From: Diphasiastrum complanatum
Taxonomy: Eukaryota; Streptophyta; Lycopodiopsida; Lycopodiales; Lycopodiaceae
Assembly (NCBI GenBank): GCA_029204225.1
Contig: CM055092.1
Location: forward strand, 86,976,537-87,036,536
Reading direction: 5' to 3'
DNA: 60,000 nucleotides
Part shown: in pieces, positions 12,792-23,618 of the stretch
Position numbering within the stretch: position 1 is the first letter of the stretch
How the letters are laid out: every line of letters starts with the position of its first letter
Made by a program: the position numbers and the translations under genes
The notes under the pieces: model-generated
Seen by the model: the letters and a program-made list of their open reading frames with translations, nothing else
The model's database searches: none
What the model was told of the DNA's origin: nothing

Positions 12792-13020
12792 GCAAGAGTG
12801 TGTTCAGGTTGGTTTGAGTTTGTAATCCATTCTTAGTGTGTGCAAAGTGTTGCATGTGTTTTCAATCTTCCTTTCTATGCTTGGAAACTAGCCAGGTTCA
12901 AGATAGAAGTGTTTTAGGCTCCTAGATCTTCTGAGGTCTCCTTATCAATCATTTGTTGAGAGGAAAGTGAGTGCTAGGTGCATTAGGACAAAGCCTAAAA
13001 GTTGAAGAATCATTATATTC
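12792..13020. other. Junction between gypsy-1 pol and copia-2
   Basis: Gypsy coding similarity stops at 12791 and copia-2 Gag starts at 13021. No match to the copia-2 3' LTR and no initiator-Met primer site are visible, so the 5' LTR of copia-2 appears lost or unrecognisably diverged. Confidence 0.5.
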
Positions 13021-14061
13021 ATGGCTTCCAATGGTGGGATCATGTTAGAAACTAATGATAGGTTGAGTTCATCAAACTACTCTACCTGGAAAGTGAGGAT
13101 GGAATCCTTACTTGAGTTGAATGAACTCATGGACAGCAGGAACTGAAGAGAGACCACCCATAGTTCAAGAGAAACAAAGGTTTGATAAGAAGGCCAAAAG
13201 GGCTCTTCATATCATTAAAATTAATGTTACCAATGAACTTCTCAAGGAAGTTGGTAATAGTCAAAGTGCAAGTGAGACATGGAATGCCTTGAAGAAGCTC
13301 TTTGAATCAAAGTCCACATCTAGGGTATTGACCCTAAGGAGACAAATATTTTCTAGTAGGCAAAGAGAGGGTGAAAGTGCTCATGCATTTGTCTTGAGGG
13401 TTAAGTCCTTAGGTGATGATCTAGCATGTATTGATGAAAACATAAAAGATGGTGAAGTAGTCCAGGTTATGTTGAAGGTTTGCTAGATGAACATGCTAAC
13501 CTTGTGCAAAGTTTTTCCATTCAAAGACTCTTGCCAAGTGTGGTTGACTTGCAAGAAATCTTATTGGCTGAAGAACATAGGTTACAATCAAAGCTTGATG
13601 GTGCATCCTTGCAAGGTGGAGGTGAAGAGGCTTTCTTCACAAAAGGCAAAGTTAAAGGCAAAGGGAAATGGTCCAAAGGTGGTAACTCGGATCATGATGA
13701 TCACTCTTCCTCCTCCTCTTCTACTTCTTTTAGAAAGAAAGACAAGTCAAAGTTCAAGTGCTTTTATTGTGGGATAAAAGGTCATTTTGCAAATGAATGT
13801 CATAAGAAGCAAAGTAATGAAGGTAGCAAGCAAAACAACTTTTGTACTTCTAATGAGGATCTAGATTCTTGTGATTCTCTCATGATGTGTTCTTCAAGTC
13901 TAATGTCAAGTGGAAGTGACAAGGATTCATGGTGGATAGATAGTAGTGGATCTAGTTCACACATGACTAGTCACAAGGAGTTCTTTACTTCTTTGATCTC
14001 TTATGTTGGAACCAAGAAAGTCGTTCACATGCCAAATGGTGGTGAGTGCATGATTTGCTAA
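13021..14061 (+). pseudogene. copia-2 Gag and protease start
   Basis: It starts at ATG 13021 (MASNGGIM), followed by the UBN2-type Gag pattern: SSNYSTWKVRMESLLEL, then a SASETWNALKKLFES block and RVLTLRRQIF. A CCHC zinc knuckle CFYCGIKGHFANEC lies at about 13760-13800, with Lys/Gly- and Ser-rich linkers before it. The protease start has SWWIDSSGSSSHMTS, where the usual catalytic DSGA/DSGC appears as DSSG. Frameshifts near 13130 and 13480 break the frame. Confidence 0.88.
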
Positions 14062-14117
14062 GTGTTGGTCAAATGTTAAAAAAAAGGGTACAAGACAAAG
14101 TTTGTTGAGGAGATGTC

Positions 14118-15998
14118 TTGATTGCTATGGGCAATAGACAAGGTAGACTTTACAAGCTTGATGCATTTGTTATGTCTAACAAGAGGAATGAAATGGATGT
14201 TGGTGGTTCTCTCAACTTTCAAAAGTCAATCCCTAGCATCAATAAGATTGGTAAATCTTATGCAAAGTCTAAAGAACTTCCTTATGCTAGATCTAGGTTG
14301 AGATCTAATGAGCTTCTTGGAGATAGTTATTGTTGTGCTAACTTGGCAACTTCTGGTGAATCTATGGTCAATGTTTTGGATCCATTGGATCTTGAAGATG
14401 GACTAGTGCTACCTACTAGTCAAATGGAGTCTGGTGGTGCTAAATTAGTATCATGTTTGAACTCTTCTACTCATAGATTTCCAAGTCTTGGTGGCTCTTC
14501 ATTAGAACTACATGGCAAGTGCAAAAATGAAAAAGATAAGAAGAGAGCTAACTTCATCAATGGAGGTGATGAAAACTCTTCTTTGGAAATGGTTATTGCT
14601 AATGACTTATTTACTCATTTGAAAAGAGATGGTGCTTTGAGCATGATTAAAGAAAAAGTTTCTTTTGTATCTTTATGTGATGAGTCCAAAAAAGTCATTT
14701 GTGAAACAAGTGGTGTCACATGTATTCATAAAGAAAGTGAATCAAAAGGTTCTATCGTGAGACTTGGTGAGGAAGATCTCAAGTCAAAAGGGAGAGATGA
14801 ATGTGAAGTGTTCAAAGTAGGATGTACTTTGAATGATGCTTTTGTGAATGATAGTGAGGGTTCATTATCATTACCTATATCATTGATTAGAAGTCCAGGT
14901 TTGACAAGAAAAAGTGCTTCAATCATTCTTATGTTGAAGGTACTATGTATTCTTTTCATGGCTTCTAATGTTCGAGATTCTTCCATTTTTTATGATGCAA
15001 CTATCAAGAGGGAGATTGCTAACTTTTGTGGTGTGATCATTAAGAGGGAGTCTTGTGAAGCAAAGGGAAAAGGAAGAGTGACTTTTGGGAATATCCAAGC
15101 CATGGATCTTACATCTCTTCATCAACTCAAAGGATGATATGCTTGCGGTGGAGTGTTCATGCATGATCAAGATGGCAAAAGGTTGGATGAAGAAGACTAC
15201 ATGGACCAATTCAAGTGCCAATTTCTTCAAGGCAAGAAATATCTCATTGGTGAGCTCATTGAGATTTGGTTTGAACTCAAATGGGCTAGTTTGATTAGGT
15301 TTGATACTCAAATTCATCTACTCTACTTTATGTTGGACAAAATTGTAGAAATCTATCTTTTGGTTTATGATGGTGACATTGTTTCCACTAACTATAGTGA
15401 AAGGTTGAAATCAAGCAATGATGAGATCTTGTGGGATGTTAATCATGTGTTTGAGAGGGAGTATCTTCAGAGGTTCAGATCTGAAGATGTTTATAAATGC
15501 AAAGTCCTTGATGTTTTATTGGAAGATCAAGATGTTGATCTTGAATTGCTTCATCAATACCAAGAGGCAAGTAGCAATTGGAAGCTAGTCAAAAGCATCA
15601 AAGGGGAGCCACATGGGCAAAGCATTTTGGATCTGTTTTTACAGTTTCTTGAAGGTTCAAGTAAGGTTCTTGGAGCAGCAAGGAAGTGTCCTTTTACTCT
15701 ACCTTATTTGTTTAATCTCATGTATGAACATTGTCATGTCAATGTGTTGGAATTGTCAAGATTCAATGAAACTAGTTCCATAGTTTTGCATCCTTTGGAT
15801 CTTGGAGATGGAATAGTTATCATTGCTGGTTCTTATGATCAAGTACATGAATTCATTCAAATCTTGAAAGATATTGAAGTGGTCAATATGTTTACTTTTG
15901 AGCAAAGTTCAAGATCTAGCATCCTAGTGTTGGCAAATTGCCAAATTGGTGACAATGTAGGATCAAGGGTTGTATGCAAATCTTGTGGAGATACTTAA
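14118..15998 (+). pseudogene. Unrecognised long open frame in copia-2 in place of pol
   Basis: One frame stays open from 14118 to 15998 (about 627 codons) except for a single TGA at 15135. The first 20 or so residues (RQGRLYKLDAF) resemble the GAG-pre-integrase region of copia polyproteins. After that I recognise no integrase, RT or RNase H motif. The part before the TGA is Ser/Lys/Glu-rich, and the part after it is richer in Leu, Asp and Glu (for example LLEDQDVDLELLHQYQEASSNW). The motif LDPLDLEDGLVL recurs as LHPLDLGDGIVI about 460 codons later. It could be a captured host sequence or a strongly diverged, recombined retroelement protein. I assign no function. Confidence 0.6.
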
Positions 15999-16482
15999 AG
16001 TATTTCAAGTTCAAGTTTTGCTCATTCAAACGGAGCAAAGAACACATCATTTTGGCATTCATTCACTCAAGGGCTTTCATGGATTGGAGATCTACAAAGG
16101 CAAGGTCGTGATGGAGGTTCATTCATGGAGATACATGGTGCATTCACTATGGGCATAGTGGAATGTGGAGGAGGCATGCAAACACTTGTTGGTTACTTTC
16201 ACTTACAACTTGTTTGCTGATGTTTTACAGAGAATTCAAAGGTGGATACATGGAGAAATCCTTTCATTATGATTCTATGTTCTTTTACATGTGTCCTGTT
16301 CACCATTCTATGTAAAATTGATGTAAGAAATAGTGAAGCATCCTATATGGACACTATTATCTATATCAATTATGTTGTACTTTATATTGTACATATTAGA
16401 ACACTTGAGAAGAGATCTATTATCATGGTGGAGATCATTCTTAGGTTTGAGCAAAGTAGTGTTGTAAAACTAGCAAGTTAAG

Positions 16483-16928
16483 TTGAAGAGGGAGTGTGAA
16501 AATTGTCAACATTTCCTAGCTAAGTTTGAGGCCTAAATTGGCAATTTTTGTACATAGTTTTGGATATAACATTTCACACTTGTAAAAGAGGCCTATATAC
16601 TTTTATTTTAGTATATATTTTATGTTGAAGAAGTCTCAAACTTCAGGACCTTCAAAATGACACCAAAATCATGTTATTTGGACATATAGGCCAAAATTGG
16701 CTATTTTAGGCTACTGGTGCCCTAAATTTGGTTCCTAAGTTCTAGAGAGAGGACAGAGAGTCATCTCTCTCACCTATATTAGACTAAAATTTGTGGAGAA
16801 CAGGTTGGAGAAACTTATTGTATTGTTGAGAGAGATCAATAGATCATTGTCACAGTTTCTTCCTCCATTGAGAGCATTGCTTTGTATATTGTCTTCAAGC
16901 TTTTGTGTATGATCTTAAGAGGTTTCCA
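16483..16928 (+). repeat. copia-2 polypurine tract and 3' LTR
   Basis: GTTGAAGAGGGAG directly precedes TGTGAAAATTGTC, the usual PPT/LTR junction. The LTR has a TATATA-rich stretch near 16595-16620. Only one copy is present, so its right end (about 16928) is inferred from where gypsy-1 Gag similarity resumes. Confidence 0.65.
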
Positions 16929-17129
16929 AAAGTGGTAGGCTGCTATTGTAGGGCTGGTATGCTGTTGTTTTTGGCTGCCATCCGTACCTTTTATTAGTTT
17001 CTTTTGTCTCTTGAATGCTTTGTCAAGTTCATGTGTATCAAAGGTAGCATTAGGATGCTTTGCCATTTCTAGCTTTTGTAGCTTGTTGTGCAAAGACCTT
17101 AGCCAAGTATTTTGGGAGTTTGGATCCAT
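16929..17129 (-). pseudogene. gypsy-1 Gag N-terminal fragment
   Basis: The minus-strand ATG at 17129 gives MDPNSQNTWLRSLHNKLQKL and about 65 plausible codons before running into the copia-2 LTR. It lies about 580 bp downstream of the primer site, as expected for a Gag start. The rest of Gag, expected just right of 12791, is not visible and was lost. Assignment rests on position. Confidence 0.55.
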
Positions 17130-17710
17130 TCAAGATCCACTTTTTTCACATTTTTCACTGGGAACTCTCGCACAGGCACTTAATCATCAAACTAACTCTC
17201 GCAAGCTTCTCTGTGTCCTGGTCTCGCTGAGATGGAACTTCAGAGGGCTCTGTGAGAGTTCTTATGAAGATTTGAATTTTTTTGGATTTTTTCAAGGGTT
17301 TTTTGAATTTTTTATGATTTTCCTCTGATTTTTACAATCTGCTTGGAACTAACTCTCACAGGCTTCTATGCAGGTCTGGGACAGTACCCTGGAGCTGCTG
17401 CCAGTCATGCAAGGGTTAATTCTCACTGATTCTAGAGACATAAAAATCTGATGAGTTTTTTTGGCTCTTTTCCCCTCCAAAATGCAGATTGGTGTGTTTT
17501 TTGAGTTTTTTGGATGATTGGTTTGGGTTTCAATCCCTTAGAGGTTGTTCAGGGCCTCCTCTACCCTCTCACACCTCCTCCGCTAGCTGTGAATAGTCCA
17601 AACATAAAAAAATACAGAAAACTAACTCTAAACTCCCAAAAATCTACCTAAACTACTCTAAAAAACAAGAAAATAGCTAAAATGCAACTAAACTAGTTAG
17701 TGGAAAGCTA
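17130..17710 (-). other. gypsy-1 5' leader
   Basis: A noncoding leader between primer site and Gag. Between 17160 and 17430 it carries several copies of AACTCTCGCA/AACTCTCACA and the complementary TGTGAGAGTTC, the motif also reiterated in the spacer at 8900-9220. Confidence 0.6.
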
Positions 17711-17728
17711 TCCCCGGCAACGACGCCA
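17711..17728 (-). other. Primer-binding site, tRNA-Asp type
   Basis: The minus strand reads TGGCGTCGTTGCCGGGGA one base inside the right LTR. It matches the 3' end of plant tRNA-Asp except one C-to-T change. This fixes the right LTR as the 5' LTR. Confidence 0.9.
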
Positions 17729-17729
17729 C

Positions 17730-18548
17730 TGTGGGGTCGAAGATCTCTCGTAGTATAGCCCTTCTACCTGTCAACAAAGGTTAGATCACTGGATAGGTGC
17801 CTAACTATGCATAGATGCTACTTTTAGTTAATTTCTTACTTTCTCCCTTAACTCTACTCACCACTATACTACTCCTCTTTAACTCTACTCCTCTACACTA
17901 ACATTCATCATAGTTTGGTTGAAGGGAAGGAATGGAGAAGAAGAGATTGAGAAGAGAAGAGAAAGAGAGAGAAAGAGAGTGAGGGTGGAGGTTAGCTCAA
18001 ATGCTCCTTATGCTTGCTAAGGAAAAACATTCACTATTGGCAAACAATAAACATGGAAATAGAAAGCAAGAGAAAACACAACCAAGAGCAATAACAAGTA
18101 GTGAATAGCAAATGAAGATGCTTCTCTTTAAAAAATGGTAGAGTGTCCTCCTTCTCATTAAGCATGGAAATAGTGTACAAATGGTGCTTTTTATAAAATG
18201 GGGAAGGCCCTTGCCCCTCAATCTTATTGGCTAATATTCACAATGATCCTAACCATTCATCTTGGACCCAACTTGATCCAAGGGTCCACAAAAAGTACAT
18301 TAGAAATCACAAGATTCATGTGAGTCCCAATTTGGACCCAACATTAAAAAGTGATCTCTAAGTTTAAAAATGACATTGGGCCTCTAGTTTTATTTTAATT
18401 ACAAGGCCCAAGTCAAGTTTATTTTATTTACAATTTCAATTGCGTGCTCATTGGGCCATGGGCTTATACACACATGATGCCATGCCCCCGCAACACATTT
18501 TCTTGGAGGATTTTATTTATTTACACTTTGTTGGGAATACCCCCAACA
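17730..18548 (-). repeat. gypsy-1 right (5') LTR
   Basis: 819 bp with TG...CA ends. The right flank ACCCT (18549-18553) matches, as its complement, the AGGGT next to the inverted LTR fragment at 3737-3741. Confidence 0.96.
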
Positions 18549-19343
18549 ACCCTGTCTTTTTCCATTGGCCCTTCCATATCGACACCAACTTCTTCCTTCA
18601 CTTGCACTTTAGCTTTATCATCAAAGGGATCAATTGTCAATTTTATTTGGTCATTTTGACCCATCTCATCAAAAGTAGCATCTATGGAAATCACGATCTT
18701 TTGTGCATCTGTGTCATACATCCTGTATGCCTTGGCTCTTTCATCATATCCAAGGAAAATACACTTAACAGCTTTTGCATCCAGCTTCTTTCGTTTTTCA
18801 TCAGGTACATGAGCATAAGCATCACAACCAAATACTCGAAAATGAGAAACATTAGGTTTCTTTCCAATAAAAGCTTCGTAAGGTGTTTTACCCTCCACGG
18901 ACTTTGTAGGACACCGATTCAAGATATGAGTAGTTGTGTTGCATGCTTCTGCCCATTTCCCTAGCCATCTCCACAATGGATCTGTTTTTTCGTTCTGCAA
19001 CTCTGTTATGTGGTGGTGAATAGGGTGTAGTGGTTTGTCTCTTAATCCTCTGATCCTTGCAAAAGTTTATGAACTCTATTGAAAAATACTCACCGCCACC
19101 ATCTGATCTGAGGGTCTTAATATAACAACCTATTTGTTTTTCAACTAGAGCCTTAAACTCTCTAAACTTGGCAAAAGCATCAGATTTATTACTTACGAAA
19201 TAAATCCATATATTTCTACTATAGTCATCAATGAATGTGATGAAATAGTAACAACCACTAATGGACCTAGTTTGTATTGGTCCACACAGATCACTATGAA
19301 CAAGATTAAGAATGCCATTGGCTCTTCTTGCTCCATCTTTGGG

Positions 19344-19435
<92 letters not shown>

Positions 19436-20230
19436 GTTGTTTTCCCAAAATGCAACCCTCACAAATTTTTCCTTCAAAAGAGATATCAGACAATCCAACA
19501 ACTAGATTACCTCCTTTAAGAATTTGCAGGCTTTGAGCACTAATATGACCAAACCTTTGATGCCAAAGATCACTTCGACTATCAACAGTGCTTACCATAG
19601 CTTGAGTAAAAGATCTCGCATTCAATTTGTAGAGTCGATTCCCGTTGACTCTAGCTCTTGTAGCAATCACTTTGTAGTGAATCTTGATGTCTTTGACAAG
19701 ACATTTGTCACTGTCAAACTCAACCTTGAGTTGTTGATCAGCCATCGTCCCAACAGATAGCAGATTGTTAGCTAAGCCAGGTACATATTGCACGTTACTT
19801 ATTTGCTTTATCTTCCTGCTGGCTAACTTCAATGGTACCACTCCAACTCCTTTAAGAGATAGCAATTTGCCATCAGCTTGTCCAACTTCATCACCATTGT
19901 TAGTTTCCTTGAGTTTTGAAAACCACTCTTTCCTTGAAGTCATGTGCTTGGATGCACCACTATCAATGTACCATGTATCCTTGGCTTCATCACTTGTCAT
20001 TATTGCTATAGTGAACAATTTCGAACTCTCACCAGTATCATCTTCATATTGATCATCATCATATTGATGTTGATCAGTATAATTGTCTTCATAATAATAG
20101 TCATCAAATTGATGTTGATCAGCATAATTTCTCGCTTGCCATTTGTCTTTTCTTTGTTCCATCTCCTTCTGTTTCTTGAAGCATTCACGCTCCCAATGGC
20201 CAGATTTGTTGCAGTACCTACAATTTTCAG
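18549..20230 (-). pseudogene. copia-1 zinc knuckle, protease and integrase
   Basis: On the minus strand: CCHC knuckle CRYCNKSGHWEREC (about 20180-20225); Asp/Tyr-rich linker; protease WYIDSGASKHMTS with the catalytic DSGA intact; GAG-pre-integrase/HHCC module (LWHQRFGH...CEGCILGKQH); and integrase core with SDLCGP, FIDDYSR and the VAERKNRSIVEMAR block. A frameshift near 18960 separates this from the RCPTKSVEGKTPYEAF continuation, which runs to the gypsy insertion at 18549. A 29-codon Glu-Arg repeat is inserted just after the HHCC module. Copia order and a shared frame link it to Gag at 20388-21017. Confidence 0.93.
19347..19433. repeat. (TC)n microsatellite inside the copia-1 integrase frame
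   Basis: 87 bp of pure TC on the plus strand is read as Glu-Arg repeats on the minus strand. It sits between GKQH and FPKDG, where related copia proteins have only a couple of residues. Its length is a multiple of three, so the frame is kept. Confidence 0.97.
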
Positions 20231-20387
20231 GTTTATTTTGTCTTGAGTAGCCGCATCCTTGACCTCGGCCTTGATTCCAATTGCCTCGATTCGGACTTTC
20301 ATTGACTTGCTCATGAAATTGTTGAAATGATCTCCGGCTTGAGTTTCCTCCTCTCGATTGATACCTTCCACGACCAAATCTTCCACC

Positions 20388-21017
20388 TCATCCTCTAACT
20401 GCAAGAGCTTGATCATAGCTCCTGTTACGGTGATTCAAGTTCTCTTGACGTTGCTCTTCTTGCAAAAGCAATCCACCTAGTTCTTCATGGGTTGGAAGAT
20501 TTTCTCTTGTGGCTATACTCGTCACAAACATCTGATGTGACTCACTCAGACTATTCAATGTCAATTGCACAATCTCACGATCTTGTAATCGCTCTCCAAC
20601 TGCTGCTAATTGGTCACGAATCTCTTTGATCCTTAGTATGTGATCGACAATAGTTGCACCATCATCCATCCGCAATGTATGCAACTTCGTCTTCAGAAAT
20701 AGTATTCGAGATGTATTTGTCATTTCAAACAATGCCTTCAATGTATCCCATGCTTCTTTTGGTCCTTTTGAATCTGAAATATAGGGAATAATTGCATCTC
20801 TAACTGATAAGTTGATGACATTCTGGGCTTTTCGTTTTCTCCTATCAAATGCCCGCTGATCTTCTTCATTCATTGACCTTGTCTCTTCACCTGTCATGAT
20901 CTCTCACAACTCCTTTTCCATCAAAATGTTCTTCAGTTTGAATTTCCAAACTGCATAATTGCCGGCACCTTCCAATTTGCTTGACTTATTAAGGACACTC
21001 TCCCTTAGAGTTGCCAT
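20388..21017 (-). pseudogene. copia-1 Gag (UBN2-type)
   Basis: The start is chosen at 21017 (MATLRESVLNKSSKLEG), the point where Gag similarity begins, rather than the longer frame upstream. It has the UBN2 features NYAVWKFKLKNIL, KEAWDTLKALFE, TSRILFLKTKLHTLRM and DREIVQLTLNSL. A TGA at 20904-20906 interrupts it where a Trp codon is expected. The frame shifts near 20390 into the Gly/Arg-rich zinc-knuckle region. Confidence 0.9.
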
Positions 21018-21862
21018 TACCTGGCTCATAAAATTTATCACATCAGGCACAAGCCCTGATACAGTAATATTAGGGCTTGGCCTATCTAAAAAAAAATTGT
21101 TGTTTGGGAACACATGACTATGACAACTATAAATTTTTGGTTGGACACCTGATATCGGTACGACGCGCGGGTGCATGCTACTCGGGATTTTTTTTACCTC
21201 TGGTGCGTCAATCTGATATTGGTACGGACAAGATGAAAAGTAGAGAGAATATAAGAACTTTCAAAGAGAATATTCTAGATTCCCCACTTCGGCGCGGCAG
21301 CTACGCCGCCTCCTCTTTGCAAAGATTTCAAAATGTGTGATCATTCAAAAGACAGAGATCAGTAATGTGAAAAGTATGAAACTTCCTAACTCTGAATGAC
21401 AGTACTAGACACTATCTAGTGTGATTTGTGGTACTCCAAACAGACAAATGAGAGATTTCTTGGCAAACCTCTCACACAAATAGCACTTTCCACAATGACT
21501 AGGAAGTATTGTAAGAATCTCCCCCACTCAACAAATTTTCAATCTGTCTGATGCTGCCCTGGCCTTTTGGATGCCTCCGGGACTGTGCTTTTTACAACAA
21601 CTAGGAAGTATTGTAAAAATCTCCCCACTCAACAGATTTTCAACTTGTTTGATGCTGCCCTGGCCTTTCTGATGTCTCCGGGATTGTGTCTTCGTTCCCC
21701 ACTGATGATTCTGAGCTCCAAACTTGCAAAATACACCAAAGAAGGATTTCTTCCAGCCAATTTTATCTCTCCAAGCTTTCACATCCCGTGAAGGACTTTC
21801 TCACTTCGTTGCGGAGCTTGTGATAAGCTGTATCCACTGATCAGGCACGCAGGACTATTGCT
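21018..21862 (-). other. copia-1 leader with a 102 bp tandem duplication
   Basis: Noncoding leader between primer site and Gag. Two tandem copies of a 102 bp unit (21498-21599 and 21600 to about 21693) both start ACTAGGAAGTATTGTAA and include CTGATGCTGCCCTGGCC. An imperfect hairpin lies near 21402-21422. Confidence 0.8.
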
Positions 21863-21874
21863 GCTCTGATACCA
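21863..21874 (-). other. Primer-binding site, initiator tRNA-Met
   Basis: The minus strand reads TGGTATCAGAGC directly after the LTR end, the standard plant copia primer site. Confidence 0.96.
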
Positions 21875-22141
21875 TGTCAAGAATCAGATATGCAAGCAAC
21901 ATCAAGCATTCACCATAAGCAATCATCACAAGAAGGCGGAAGAAGAACACGCACTGTCACTCTATCACACTGCCTCATACAGAATGTAAAATGTACAAAT
22001 AAACCCTGAACCCCTGATAGAGAGAGAAAACCTACGAGTAGACTAATAGACTAGCCTACGCCTAATGACAGCTGGTCACAGCTGTCAACATTAATGTACC
22101 TTGTGAATAGTAACAATGAAGTTTATCATTGATTTCTAACA
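21875..22141 (-). repeat. copia-1 5' LTR
   Basis: 267 bp, paired with 1989-2251. It is followed by the target duplication TGGCA at 22142-22146. Confidence 0.96.
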
Positions 22142-22146
22142 TGGCA

Positions 22147-23618
22147 GAAAAAAAAACAAAGCAACATATGCCTTTGAAAAAAGGCATACATTTTTTGCTT
22201 TTTGATTTGTCTGAAAATGGGCATAATATTCAGCAGGTATCCATTAAGTAGTCATAAATTAAATACTGTACTAGACTATGAATGCTGACAATATGAAATG
22301 TCTGAGAATATGCAATGTATTCTCAGCATTGTCCAAAGCATCTCTTGTGAATCTTCTTTTGAACATTCTGATTTTTGCTTCTCTGTCTCATCTACTCACA
22401 CAAGTTTAAATGTACAGCATCTCAAAATATTCGGGTGATTTGCCATGACATTTAGCTTTGACAGTTTAATGTTTTCTTTTTGAGAGAAAATTTTCAGGCT
22501 CTCTCCAAATTCTCATATGCCATCTTGTTGGAAAGAGTGTTTTAGTGATACAATCCACATAGACGTTTTTTAAAACTATACCCACAAGCCACCATAGTAC
22601 CTACATATTTCTGAATTTCATTTTTGTGGCTAGTGCTATTCTGGCAAGTTTCAACAGTGTAACCACTTGTTTTCTGCATGTCTCACGAGTTGCTTGTAAA
22701 CTACGTGAAAGACAAGAACAAAAAACTTCAAAGTTTATTTGTTGCTGCTACAGTACAGAAGTACATGAATTTGGATGTATTTGACAAGTTGACATTAATC
22801 ACCGAAATCTGATCCTCTGAATAATCATTTATTTTGAATGTTCAATGAGCACAAATATGCATATGTATCTCAGACTACTCACGCAATATATGTGTAAATC
22901 CAGGTAGTTGTTTAGACTATGTTAAGAATAAATCTTGTTTCTTGCACACAAAAGAAAATGAAACCATGGACGTCCTTGCTGAAACAGCCGCACAATCATG
23001 ACTGCTTCAAATAAACGTGAGAATCCAACAATGTTGTGTATGACATGATAGATGCCTATAATTTCTAATATATTGGATGTACTACATCCATGATCATACT
23101 GAATACGTATAAAAGCCTGACGGTTGACGCCGTTACTGAAATTTGTTGTCCTCTGTGAATTGTAATGAATAGTTTAGCTGTTGAAGAATAATTGTCAATT
23201 GCATGCATACAAGATTAATCTCATGGAGAGTTAATTAGCGAGCATACAAAAACCACTGCTTGTCCTCTCCATATGGTTTGATACATTACCGAACCGAGGG
23301 ACTTGGTAAGCAGACAAGAAGAACTACATAAGTATTTGTCTAATCGCAAAGCTATTCTAATACTTGCCCAGACGAGAACCGGCTTGTTATTTTCTTAGAT
23401 CATGAGCTCTTTCACTACGCACTTTGTTCGTTGTTTGTAATCCTTTATATACGGCAGCGCGCATACTAAACTATCCTCCAGCAACAAGAAGAAACCATGG
23501 CTGACATATTTTGCTGTCTTATAATCGGTTATTGGGTTTAGAGAATATGATCTCAAGTTCATTACTGTAGTTTATAAGACAAGGTCGCCGTCCACTGCAC
23601 AGTTCTTATGGCAGCTTT
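22147..23618. other. Intergenic sequence and NAC 3' flank
   Basis: AT-rich sequence with no recognisable gene or repeat. Its right end should contain the 3' UTR and polyadenylation signals of the minus-strand NAC gene; no single signal could be chosen. Confidence 0.55.

Larger units (their letters stand above)
13021..16928 (+). mobile_element. copia-2: plus-strand copia-type element with Gag but without pol
   Basis: It is inserted in gypsy-1 between Gag (right) and pol (left), in opposite orientation. It has a copia Gag with zinc knuckle, the start of an aspartic protease, a GAG-pre-integrase-like scrap, then a long open frame without integrase or RT motifs, a polypurine tract (GAAGAGGGAG, ending 16494) and a 3' LTR starting TGTGAAAATTG at 16495. 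The right limit (about 16928, ending CA) is approximate. No target duplication or 5' LTR was found. Confidence 0.75.
4608..18548 (-). mobile_element. gypsy-1: Ty3/gypsy retrotransposon with extra ORF3, chimeric LTR pair
   Basis: Two direct LTRs of 816 and 819 bp begin TGTGGGG and end CCCAACA on the plus strand. The coding order on the minus strand is Gag start, (inserted copia-2), Gag-Pol linker, RT, RNase H, integrase, a noncoding spacer of about 1.1 kb, and ORF3. The primer site matches tRNA-Asp. That primer type, RT sequence style and a third ORF after integrase suit the Athila/Tat side of Ty3/gypsy (family knowledge, not a phylogeny). The 5 bp flanks differ (AAGAC left, ACCCT right), so the two LTRs probably do not come from one insertion. 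All ORFs carry stops or frameshifts. Confidence 0.9.
1984..22146 (-). mobile_element. copia-1: Ty1/copia LTR retrotransposon, interrupted by nested elements
   Basis: The element runs on the minus strand from its 5' LTR (21875-22141) to its 3' LTR (1989-2251). Both LTRs begin TGTTAG and end TTGACA, and the insertion is flanked by the exact 5 bp duplication TGGCA (1984-1988 and 22142-22146). A primer site matching initiator tRNA-Met follows the 5' LTR. Remnants of Gag, protease, integrase and RNase H are in copia order (integrase before RT). The element is inactive: Gag has a premature stop, integrase a frameshift, and most of the reverse transcriptase is gone. About 14 kb of gypsy DNA sits inside it. 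I counted about a dozen substitutions plus one 4 bp gap between the LTRs, so the insertion is not recent. Confidence 0.93.

Noticed and set aside
19193-19536. Plus-strand Ser-Leu repeat frames
   Set aside because: Antisense shadows of the copia-1 integrase microsatellite.
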